Both the position numbers and the translations under genes were made by a program. From contig JAPLPI010000295.1 of assembly GCA_026400305.1 (NCBI GenBank), positions 1 through 5,762 on the forward strand: a stretch of DNA of 5,762 bases, in the 5' to 3' direction. The number at the start of each line of letters is the position of its first letter. Positions within the stretch are counted from its first letter, which is position 1. The stretch is from Alphaproteobacteria bacterium. Its GTDB lineage: Bacteria; Pseudomonadota; Alphaproteobacteria; Micropepsales; Micropepsaceae. The notes under the pieces were generated by a model that ran no database searches, had not been told where the DNA came from, and saw only the letters and a list, made by a program, of their open reading frames with translations. This document shows, one piece after another, positions 1 to 5,516 of the stretch.

Positions 1-22
1 AATATTATTTCAATATAAGGGC

Positions 23-1735
23 CTAGTCCCCCAGGGCAATGCCGTCCCGGCGGGGGTCGGCGGCCCCGATATAGCCCCCTTTGACCTTCTGGATGCCATG
101 CAGGCCGCTGCCCTCGACCTGGGGCACCTGGACGGTATGGCCCATGGCGGTCAGCTGGGCCGCCAGCTGGTCGGAGGTGGGCGAACGCTCCAGCAGGGTA
201 TTGCCGTTCATGTTGATCTCATGGGGCATTGAAATCGCCTCCTTGGGACTCATCTTGGCGTCCAGGATGCCAATCAGTATCTGGGAGACATAATCAATGA
301 TCGCGGGGCCGCCCGGCGATCCGACCGAAACCAGGAAGTTCCCTTTTTTGTCGAACACGATGGTGGGCGACATGGCCGACAGCGGCAGCTTGCCCGGCGC
401 CGGGGCGTTGGCCACCGGCTTGCCGTCGCGCACCGGCTGGAAGGAGAAATCGGTGAGCGTGTTGTTGAGCATGAAGCCCCGGGTCATGATTTCGGCGCCG
501 AACACCGATTCCACCGAAGTGGTCATGGCGATGACTTCGCCGGAATCATCCACGATGGTCATATGGCTGGTGCCATGCAGCACCGGCGAGACTTGCGGCG
601 CCAGTTCGGCATGTTTTTGCGGCGGTGTCCCGGCGGTGGCGGTGCCCATGTCCTTGGCCGGATCGATCAGCGCGGCGCGGCTTTGCACATAGCCCTGGTC
701 TGTGAGGCCGCGGATCGGCACATCCACAAAGGCCGGATCGCCCAGATACATGGCGCGGTCGGCATAGGCCAGGCGGCTGGCCTGGGCGAACAGATGCGCG
801 CCGCTGACGGTATTGGGGGTGAGTTGCTGGGGCGTGTAACGCTGCAGCATGCCAAGAATTTGCAGCACCGCGATGCCGCCGGAGGAGGGCGGGCCCATCG
901 AGCAGACGCGGTATTCGCGATACTTGCCGCAGACCGGCGCACGTTCCTTGGCCTGATAGTTGGCGAGGTCGGCCAAGGTCATGCCGCCCGTCTGGCGCGG
1001 CGCATGCTGCACCTTGTCCACGATCGCCTGGGCGATCTCGCCCTTGTAGAATCCGTCCGGACCTTCGGCGGCGATCTTGCGCAAGGTCGCGGCGTATTCG
1101 GCGTTCTTGTAGATCTCGCCGTCGGCCAGGGGTGTGCCGTCGGCGTGATAGAAGTGCGCCTTCAGGTCCGGCATGTTGGCGCCGCGGGTGAAGTTCTTGA
1201 TGGTACGCGCCAGCTTGGGCCCGACGGGAAAGCCGTCATCCGCCAGCTTGATGGCAGGCTCGAGCAGTTTGGCCCAGGGCAGCTTGCCGTATTTCTTGTG
1301 CGCCAGCGCCAGCATTTTCACCACGCCGGGAATGCCCACCGACAAGCCGCCGGGAATGGCGTCAGGCTTGGTGCGCGGCTGACCGTTTGCATCCAGGAAC
1401 ATGATGGGCGTAGCCGAGGCCGGCGCCATTTCGCGGCCGTCAAAGCTGGTGGTGCGCTTTGTCCTGGGGTCATAGACCAGCATGAAGGCGCCGCCGCCGA
1501 TGCCCGATGATTCCGGCTCGACCAGGCCCAGCACCATCTGGGTGGCGATGGCCGCATCCACCGCGCTGCCGCGGGCGCGCAGCATGGCAAGACCGGCCTC
1601 GGTCGCATGCGGATTGGCGGCGGCGATCATGTGACGCTTGGCAACGGTTTCCGTCACCTGGGCCTGCGCAGGCAGGGTACCGAGGATCAGCACGGTCGCG
1701 AGAAGCGCCTTCAGACCGGAATTCAAAAGCTTCAT
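23..1735 (-). CDS. ggt: Periplasmic gamma-glutamyltransferase (glutathione hydrolase) precursor
   Basis: Cleaves the gamma-glutamyl bond of glutathione and related peptides in the periplasm, passing the glutamyl group to water or to an amino acid. I chose ATG at 1735 (570 aa) over a TTG 18 bases upstream because it has a GAGG motif at good spacing and begins a clean Sec signal peptide (MKLLNS, hydrophobic core, AQA/Q cleavage after about residue 25). The protein aligns by eye with E. coli GGT over its whole length. DGREMAP (Arg101) matches the substrate-binding Arg114. Thr389 in HGTSHMTIVD matches the nucleophile Thr391, where the proenzyme cuts itself into large and small subunits (the small one about 182 aa here). 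LNNTLTDFS, PLSAMSPT and GSPGG form the rest of the pocket. Two pocket positions differ from E. coli: Glu where it has Asn411, and Ala where it has Ser463. The lid loop is present but about five residues shorter. The gene is intact and seems monocistronic behind the terminator of the upstream lipoprotein gene. The family call is very secure; the natural substrate is inferred. Confidence 0.96.
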   Translation of the reverse strand: MKLLNSGLKALLATVLILGTLPAQAQVTETVAKRHMIAAANPHATEAGLAMLRARGSAVDAAIATQMVLGLVEPESSGIGGGAFMLVYDPRTKRTTSFDGREMAPASATPIMFLDANGQPRTKPDAIPGGLSVGIPGVVKMLALAHKKYGKLPWAKLLEPAIKLADDGFPVGPKLARTIKNFTRGANMPDLKAHFYHADGTPLADGEIYKNAEYAATLRKIAAEGPDGFYKGEIAQAIVDKVQHAPRQTGGMTLADLANYQAKERAPVCGKYREYRVCSMGPPSSGGIAVLQILGMLQRYTPQQLTPNTVSGAHLFAQASRLAYADRAMYLGDPAFVDVPIRGLTDQGYVQSRAALIDPAKDMGTATAGTPPQKHAELAPQVSPVLHGTSHMTIVDDSGEVIAMTTSVESVFGAEIMTRGFMLNNTLTDFSFQPVRDGKPVANAPAPGKLPLSAMSPTIVFDKKGNFLVSVGSPGGPAIIDYVSQILIGILDAKMSPKEAISMPHEINMNGNTLLERSPTSDQLAAQLTAMGHTVQVPQVEGSGLHGIQKVKGGYIGAADPRRDGIALGD

Positions 1736-1762
1736 CGCGAACCTCAGCAGCAATCTGCGCGG

Positions 1763-1792
1763 ATGGTATGCGCCTTGATCGGTCCCTCACAA
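1763..1792 (-). promoter_or_regulatory. Weak candidate promoter for ggt
   Basis: Only about 70 bases separate the upstream terminator from the ggt start, so a ggt promoter should lie here. The best sigma70-like pair read on the minus strand is TTGTGA (1792-1787) and TACCAT (1768-1763) with an 18-base spacer. Both boxes are poor matches, so this is a positional guess. Confidence 0.22.
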
Positions 1793-1806
1793 TTAAAAAG
1801 GGCACA

Positions 1807-1839
1807 AATGAAAAAGCCCCGCTGCGACAGCGGGGCTTT
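1807..1839 (-). terminator. Rho-independent terminator of the lipoprotein gene
   Basis: A perfect 12-bp inverted repeat (AAAGCCCCGCTG at 1813-1824, three-base loop, CAGCGGGGCTTT at 1828-1839) lies about 23 bases past the lipoprotein stop codon. Read on the minus strand, the GC-rich stem is followed by a run of five T and then CATTTG, the usual intrinsic terminator form. The plus-strand reading has only three T after the stem, so termination should mainly act on minus-strand transcripts. It separates the lipoprotein unit from ggt. Confidence 0.88.
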
Positions 1840-1862
1840 GCTCATAAGAGATTTGCCTAAAT

Positions 1863-2999
1863 TCAGCGCACGAAGACGCGCACTTCGCTCACGGTTGCGC
1901 CCGGATCGGTGGTCGAGGCCACGTTCAGGCGGGTGGCGGGCACGCCCATGTCGGTCATGGAACGCATGACGTCCTGGGCATGGCGGCGGGCGGTGGACTG
2001 GGCGATCTGCACCGAGGCGGCGGTGCCGCGGGTGGGCGAAACCGCGACTACCTGGAAATTGGCTCCGGGGCGGTTCTGCAGCGCCTGGTTCAGCGCGGCA
2101 TACAGGATCTGCTGATAGTCGACGTCGGGATGATCGAACTTGACCACCACCAGCGGGGTGCCGGCCGTCGATACGCCCGAGCTGGAACCCAGGCCGCCGG
2201 TCACGCCACCGCCATAAAAGTCGCCGCTCTTGATCGAGGCGGCCAGGGTGGTGAGGTTGGAGCGTTCGGTGGCGACATAGGCGGTCTGGCGCTGGATGCC
2301 GTCGGCAACTTCGCGCAGCAGGCGGTCGATCATCACGATGGTCTGGCTGGTCTGGTCTTCCAGCAGGCGCAGCTGGCGATGATCTTCATCGACCGCGCCC
2401 GAGACATTGTAGGTGGCGCCGATCTGGTCCAGCGCATAATGGGCGGTAGAGCTGTCATTGGTGACGTCGGTGCCCAGCGCGTTCAGGGCGTTGACGTTGG
2501 CCGACAGGGCATCGAGCTGACCCTGGGCGGCATTCCATTCCGACACCAGTTCCGGGTTGCCGCGGGTGGTGCCCACCTGCAGGCGGGTGGTGATATGGGC
2601 CTTGGCTTCCTGATAGGAGCCGGCGGCGCCCGCGCCCTGGTTGCGCAGGTCGGCCAGGCGGGCCGAATTGGCGGACAATTTCTGCTGCAGGCCGGCAACC
2701 TGGTTGCGGATGGCCTGGACGGTCTTGTTCACGGCGGTGCCGGTGTCGGCGCCCCCGTCGATGGTGACCGGAGTGATGGTGGCCACGGGCGCGGCGCCGA
2801 CGGGCTGGGCGGCAGACGCTGCACTGGGCGGGGCCCCGGCATCAGCGGCGCTGGGCGGGAAGGCGTCGGCGGAAGCCTCGCTGTCGTCGCCGAACATGCT
2901 GTCTACGCTGGAACAGGCGGCCAAGCTGAGACCGGCTGTCAGCGCAAAAGCCAGAAACATGCCCTTTTTGAGCCCGTGCTGTGCTGAAATTCCCCTCAT
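1863..2999 (-). CDS. Outer-membrane lipoprotein, helical middle, OmpA-like C-terminus (uncharacterised)
   Basis: I do not recognise a named gene. The frame is open to 3077, but ATG at 2999 (378 aa) is chosen because it has GGAGAG six bases upstream and places a lipoprotein signal correctly: basic residues KK at 11-12, a hydrophobic run, then LSLAAC with lipid-accepting Cys29. Serine after the Cys suggests Lol-dependent delivery to the outer membrane. Residues about 30-88 are an Ala/Pro/Asp-rich linker. Residues about 89-250 are predicted helical and coiled-coil-like (AIRNQVAGLQQKL, LRLLEDQTSQTIVMIDRLL). A Gly/Ser-rich stretch follows. The last 97 residues (from PLVVVKFDHP to VRVFVR) have the beta-alpha-beta look of an OmpA C-terminal domain: STARRHAQDV...MGVPATRL resembles the family's RA..V...L...GV helix, followed by a final strand. 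The Asp and Arg that bind peptidoglycan are not clearly present, so wall binding is doubtful. A structural or sensing role in the envelope is inference. It is followed by a strong terminator. Confidence 0.8.
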   Translation of the reverse strand: MRGISAQHGLKKGMFLAFALTAGLSLAACSSVDSMFGDDSEASADAFPPSAADAGAPPSAASAAQPVGAAPVATITPVTIDGGADTGTAVNKTVQAIRNQVAGLQQKLSANSARLADLRNQGAGAAGSYQEAKAHITTRLQVGTTRGNPELVSEWNAAQGQLDALSANVNALNALGTDVTNDSSTAHYALDQIGATYNVSGAVDEDHRQLRLLEDQTSQTIVMIDRLLREVADGIQRQTAYVATERSNLTTLAASIKSGDFYGGGVTGGLGSSSGVSTAGTPLVVVKFDHPDVDYQQILYAALNQALQNRPGANFQVVAVSPTRGTAASVQIAQSTARRHAQDVMRSMTDMGVPATRLNVASTTDPGATVSEVRVFVR

Positions 3000-3016
3000 T
3001 ATGCTCTCCGCTGCCC

Positions 3017-3062
3017 GGCGCCATTGTCCGGTTCTCACCGGCCGATCTTGGAGAATGGCGCC
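3017..3062 (-). promoter_or_regulatory. Structured 5' leader of the lipoprotein gene
   Basis: Read on the minus strand, a perfect 9-bp outer stem (GGCGCCATT at 3062-3054 with AATGGCGCC at 3025-3017) encloses a perfect 5-bp inner stem, CCGGT/ACCGG, capped by GAGA, a GNRA-type tetraloop. The structure ends eight bases before the Shine-Dalgarno sequence (GGAGAG, complement of 3004-3009). The enclosed bases TTCTCC (complement of 3050-3055) could pair with that Shine-Dalgarno sequence using one G-U pair, so two folds are possible. I know of no named riboswitch with this form. A control role is inferred. Confidence 0.45.
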
Positions 3063-3112
3063 AAAACCCAACCCCATCCGCGCGCCTTTCGGTAGGCGGA
3101 CCTAGACGATTA

Positions 3113-3141
3113 GTCTTAACTAGAGGGGCGGGGGTCGACAA
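3113..3141 (-). promoter_or_regulatory. Weak candidate promoter for the lipoprotein gene
   Basis: The only AT-rich patch in this GC-rich gap lies at about 3105-3122. A minus-strand pair TTGTCG (3141-3136) and TAAGAC (3118-3113), spaced 17 bases, fits a poor sigma70-type promoter. A start site near 3105 would put the structured leader in the mRNA. The boxes match consensus weakly. Confidence 0.2.
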
Positions 3142-3244
3142 GGGAGGACAATGCCACTTGGGGTGGAAAACTGCCCGTTTCACCGGGACTTGGGCGGAAT
3201 TTGGGCTGTGTGCCGCAGATACCGCAGAGAGATGGCGGGGGTCC

Positions 3245-3273
3245 TTGCCTTTAGGGAGGGTCCTGAATAGGTT
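3245..3273 (+). promoter_or_regulatory. Promoter of tRNA-Arg
   Basis: TTGCCT (3245-3250) and TAGGTT (3268-3273) are separated by exactly 17 bases and would start transcription about eight bases before the mature tRNA 5' end. The bases after the -10 box (CGCGCCCTC, 3274-3282) form a GC-rich discriminator. That is typical of stable-RNA promoters under stringent (ppGpp) control, so growth-rate regulation is likely by analogy. Confidence 0.5.
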
Positions 3274-3287
3274 CGCGCCCTCAAAAC

Positions 3288-3364
3288 GCACCCGTAGCTC
3301 AGCTGGATAGAGCACCAGACTACGAATCTGGGGGCCGGAGGTTCGAATCCTTCCGGGTGCGCCA
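3288..3364 (+). tRNA. tRNA-Arg, anticodon ACG
   Basis: A complete 77-base cloverleaf can be folded by hand. The acceptor stem is GCACCCG (3288-3294) with CGGGTGC (3354-3360). The anticodon stem is CCAGA (3315-3319) with TCTGG (3327-3331) around the loop CTACGAA. The five-base variable loop is at 3332-3336. The T stem is GGAGG (3337-3341) with CCTTC (3349-3353, one G-T pair) around TTCGAAT. The discriminator is G3361 and CCA (3362-3364) is encoded. Anticodon ACG (3322-3324) means tRNA-Arg; the wobble A is normally converted to inosine by TadA, reading CGU, CGC and CGA. It is an isolated tRNA gene with its own promoter. Confidence 0.98.
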
Positions 3365-3405
3365 TTTTCCTTCGTCCGCGATGCGGACGATGGAAAAATG
3401 GCGCA
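3358..3405. repeat. 48-bp near-perfect palindrome overlapping the tRNA 3' end
   Basis: The inner hairpin is perfect: TCGTCCGC (3372-3379), loop GAT, GCGGACGA (3383-3390). The outer arms TGCGCCATTTTCC (3358-3370) and GGAAAAATGGCGCA (3392-3405) are complementary except for one extra A in the right arm and a T-T mismatch (3371/3391) where they meet the inner stem. The left arm contains the last three acceptor bases, the discriminator and CCA of tRNA-Arg. It may act as a processing or termination structure for the tRNA transcript, but no T run follows it on either strand, so it is not a classical terminator. Confidence 0.7.
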
Positions 3406-3457
3406 GACATCGAACCCCGTCCTGAATCTGTCATTATCCATCCGCAACCTATCTGTT

Positions 3458-3487
3458 CTTGACAGCTATGGGGGCCGCGCATCTGCT
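3458..3487 (+). promoter_or_regulatory. Candidate promoter of the exported hydrolase gene
   Basis: A perfect -35 box within CTTGACA (3458-3464) lies about 50 bases before the start codon at 3517, between the tRNA trailer and the gene. The -10 region 17 bases later (TCTGCT, 3482-3487) is a poor match. That is not rare for alphaproteobacterial promoters but leaves the call uncertain. Confidence 0.35.
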
Positions 3488-3516
3488 GCCAAGTCCCAAC
3501 GCGACGGAGAAACATC

Positions 3517-4383
3517 ATGTGCGATGAGTTCATTCACCCTGGTCTGGTTACCGATGCCCGTCTTTCGCGGCGCGGCTTTGCCGCCATGACCGTGGCCGCC
3601 GCCAGCGTCGCCGCCAATCCGGCACTGGCGCAATCCAATGTCGTGGAAAAAGATGTCCAGGTGAAAACCGTCGACGGTATGTGCGATGCGGCGTTGTTTT
3701 ATCCCGCCACCAAGGGCACCTATGCCGCCGTGCTGATGTGGCCCGATATCATGGGCCTGCGTCCGGCGTTCCGCGACATGGGAAAGCGTTTGGCAGCACA
3801 GGGCTATGTGGTGCTGGTGCCCAACCCCTTCTATCGCTCGACCAAGGCGCCGGTGATCGGCGACAATTTCGATTTCTCCAATCCTGAAGAGCGCGCCAAG
3901 CTGATGGGCTATCGCGGCGCCATGACCAATGACGGCATTGATCATGACGCCGCCGCCTATCTGGCGTTCCTAGATGCGCAGCCGCAAACCGCCAAGAACA
4001 AGAAAGCTGGTGTTCAGGGCTATTGCATGGGTGGGGCGCTGTCGTTCCGCACCGCGGCGGTTGTGCCCAGCCGCATCGGTGCTGTCGGTAGTTTCCATGG
4101 CGGCAATGGGCTGGTGACGGACAAGTCCGACAGCCCGCATCTGCTGATCGCCAAGACCAATTCCGCTTATCTGATCTGTCAGGCGCAGAATGACGACGCG
4201 CAGAATCCCAAGATGAAGGATGACCTGAAGGCCGCCTTTACCGCCGCCGGAAAAACCGCGACGGTGGATGTGTACCCGGCCAATCACGGTTGGTGCGTGA
4301 AAGGCGGCGCGGTCTACAATGAAGCCGAAGCCGAGCGCGCCTGGACGGCGCTCAGCCAGTTATACAAGACCAGCCTGATCTGA
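3517..4383 (+). CDS. Tat-exported dienelactone hydrolase family protein
   Basis: An alpha/beta-hydrolase of the dienelactone hydrolase family, 288 aa. ATG at 3517 has GGAG seven bases upstream. A twin-arginine signal is visible: SRRGFA at 17-22, an Ala-rich core, and cleavage after ALA at residue 38, so the enzyme should fold in the cytoplasm and act in the periplasm. The mature part carries the family triad: nucleophile Cys170 in GYCMGG, acid Asp226 in CQAQNDD, and His257 in NHGWCV. WPDIMGL (Asp77) sits where Pseudomonas ClcD has EIFG with its catalytic Glu36. The Arg that follows the His in ClcD (GHSFAR) and grips the substrate carboxylate is not conserved here, so a muconate-pathway role is unlikely. 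The family is certain, the substrate is not known, and a carboxylesterase-like activity is a fair guess. There is no clear terminator after it, so read-through into the SPFH gene is possible. Confidence 0.92.
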   Translation: MCDEFIHPGLVTDARLSRRGFAAMTVAAASVAANPALAQSNVVEKDVQVKTVDGMCDAALFYPATKGTYAAVLMWPDIMGLRPAFRDMGKRLAAQGYVVLVPNPFYRSTKAPVIGDNFDFSNPEERAKLMGYRGAMTNDGIDHDAAAYLAFLDAQPQTAKNKKAGVQGYCMGGALSFRTAAVVPSRIGAVGSFHGGNGLVTDKSDSPHLLIAKTNSAYLICQAQNDDAQNPKMKDDLKAAFTAAGKTATVDVYPANHGWCVKGGAVYNEAEAERAWTALSQLYKTSLI

Positions 4384-4398
4384 CACAGTGCCTTAGTT

Positions 4399-4427
4399 TT
4401 GACACCGGGCAGACGGACAACCGCCAT
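4399..4427 (+). promoter_or_regulatory. Candidate promoter upstream of the SPFH gene
   Basis: A perfect TTGACA (4399-4404) begins 15 bases after the end of the hydrolase gene. At 17 bases spacing the -10 position reads CGCCAT (4422-4427), a weak match. If real, the SPFH mRNA would have an untranslated leader of roughly 150-210 bases. Confidence 0.25.
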
Positions 4428-4466
4428 GCGGATGTTCTTTTCGCCGCCATCACCATTTCGTCACGT

Positions 4467-4493
4467 CCGTGCCGCCATATTGAAATGGCACGG
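4467..4493. repeat. Intergenic hairpin before the SPFH gene
   Basis: CCGTGCC (4467-4473) and GGCACGG (4487-4493) form a perfect 7-bp stem around 13 bases. A competing inner pairing GCCAT/ATGGC exists. No T run follows on either strand, so it is not an intrinsic terminator. It may be part of the SPFH leader. Confidence 0.35.
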
Positions 4494-4645
4494 GTCCATT
4501 CGCGCAGGCCCGATAGTCACCCGCCATCCCGTTCTCATTTCCAAGACAAGGATTATCCTCTCGTGAGCGACAAAAACCAAACTTCACGGTGCGCGTCTTG
4601 AGTAGCCCCTGGAACACGCCAAGCGGCAGCGGCCGACTGCCGAAC

Positions 4646-5506
4646 ATGAATGTGAATTTCGACAAGCTGCCGAAGGGCGCGGTGGGTGCGGGCATGGGGG
4701 CCGTTGCGCTGCTGATGATACTGTTTTCGGCCGCCTATACGATCGATGAAGGCGAGCGCGGCGTGATCCTGCGCTTGGGGAAGATCGTCGGCGAAGCGGG
4801 ACCGGGACTGCATTTCAAGCTGCCTGTGATCAACAGCATCGAAAAGATCTCCGTGCAGATCCAGAAGGAAGCTTTTGAGAAGACGGAGGCTGGCGACAAC
4901 AGACTGCAGGCCTATTCGCGCGACCAGCAGCCGGCGACCATCGGGATGGCGGTCAATTATCACGTGACCGACGCCTCCGCCGTCTATGCGCAGTACGGCT
5001 CCTTGATCAACATGAAATCGCGCATCATCAATTCGCGGGCCTATGAGCAGGTGAAAAATGTCTTCGGCCAGTTCGACGCCGCTGATGCTATCCAGAAGCG
5101 TGCGCTTCTGAATGCCGAAGTGTTTGCCGCGATTCGAAAATCCGTCAGCGGGCCGCTGGTGGTCGACAGTGTGCAGATTGAGGACGTCACCTTCTCGACG
5201 CAATATGAGTCTGCTGTTGAGGCGCGCATGCAGGCGATCGTCAAGCAGCAGCAGGCCGAAGCGGACAAGCAGAAGCGTATCATCGACGCCGATGCCTCCG
5301 CCTATGAAGTGAAGGCTGCCGCCGATGCCAAGGCGCACCAGATCGAAGTGCAGGGCAAGGCGGAAGCCGGCGCCATCCAGGCGCGGGGCGATGCTTTGCG
5401 TAACAATCCCAGCCTGCCGACCCTGGTCGCGTCCGAGAAGTGGAACGGCGTGCTGCCCACCACCATGGTCCCGGGCAACGTGCTGCCCTTTTTGAACATC
5501 AAGTAG
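4646..5506 (+). CDS. SPFH/prohibitin-like (HflK/HflC-type) membrane protein
   Basis: A membrane-anchored SPFH-domain protein of 286 aa if it starts at ATG 4646 (MNVNFDKLPKGA), 305 aa from GTG 4589, or 302 aa from TTG 4598. Counting from the ATG: one membrane segment at about 11-31 (GAGMGAVALLMILFSAAY), then the SPFH domain from about 32, opening with the family pattern DEGERGVILRLGKIV and PGLHFKLPVI. A helical Ala/Glu/Lys/Gln-rich coiled coil (about 195-250, QQQAEADKQKR and AEAGAIQARGDA) follows, and the typical tail EKWNGVLPTTMVPG near the C-terminus. Family members form large ring-like oligomers at the membrane and often control proteases such as FtsH; that role here is inferred. No start has a good Shine-Dalgarno sequence. 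The ATG is chosen because close relatives usually begin a short way before the membrane segment, but third-position GC stays high back to 4598. No protease or NfeD gene is in view. Confidence 0.9.
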   Translation: MNVNFDKLPKGAVGAGMGAVALLMILFSAAYTIDEGERGVILRLGKIVGEAGPGLHFKLPVINSIEKISVQIQKEAFEKTEAGDNRLQAYSRDQQPATIGMAVNYHVTDASAVYAQYGSLINMKSRIINSRAYEQVKNVFGQFDAADAIQKRALLNAEVFAAIRKSVSGPLVVDSVQIEDVTFSTQYESAVEARMQAIVKQQQAEADKQKRIIDADASAYEVKAAADAKAHQIEVQGKAEAGAIQARGDALRNNPSLPTLVASEKWNGVLPTTMVPGNVLPFLNIK

Positions 5507-5516
5507 GGCTTGAATA

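Noticed and set aside
1..22. AT-rich inverted repeat after ggt as a terminator
   Set aside because: Only about five A-T pairs (ATATT/AATAT) with no GC stem, too weak to call; the window ends here.
563..1510. Plus-strand ORF of 315 aa opposite ggt
   Set aside because: Shadow of ggt, whose protein matches a known family along its full length.
1980..2987. Long plus-strand ORF of 335 aa opposite the lipoprotein gene
   Set aside because: Gly/Ala/Val-rich, low-complexity translation typical of the shadow frame of a GC-rich gene. The minus-strand frame has a lipobox, Shine-Dalgarno sequence and terminator.
3000..3077. N-terminal extension of the lipoprotein to 3077 (MGLGFGAILQ)
   Set aside because: It would bury the signal peptide behind 26 extra residues, and the good Shine-Dalgarno sequence points to 2999. 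The extension is explained by the leader hairpin.
3082..3098. Small hairpin CGCCT/AGGCG
   Set aside because: Five-bp stem expected by chance in GC-rich DNA, with no T run and no position that suggests a role.
3288..3424. tRNA gene as attachment site of an integrated element
   Set aside because: No integrase and no direct repeat of the tRNA 3' end. The second copy is inverted, and the following genes look like normal chromosomal genes.
2842..3447. Minus-strand ORF of about 200 aa containing RIRTSGPQIRSLVLYPAELR
   Set aside because: That peptide is the translation of the antisense strand of tRNA-Arg, a well-known false hypothetical protein in databases. The frame also overlaps the lipoprotein gene.
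3180..3533. Minus-strand ORF of 117 aa containing PEGFEPPAPRFVVWCSIQLS
   Set aside because: A second antisense reading of the same tRNA and another common false annotation. It also overlaps the start of the hydrolase gene on the other strand.
3398..3589. Plus-strand 63-aa ORF (MAQTSNPVLN) after the tRNA
   Set aside because: It starts inside the palindrome, has no ribosome binding site and overlaps the hydrolase gene out of frame. Its beginning is explained by the inverted tRNA-like sequence.
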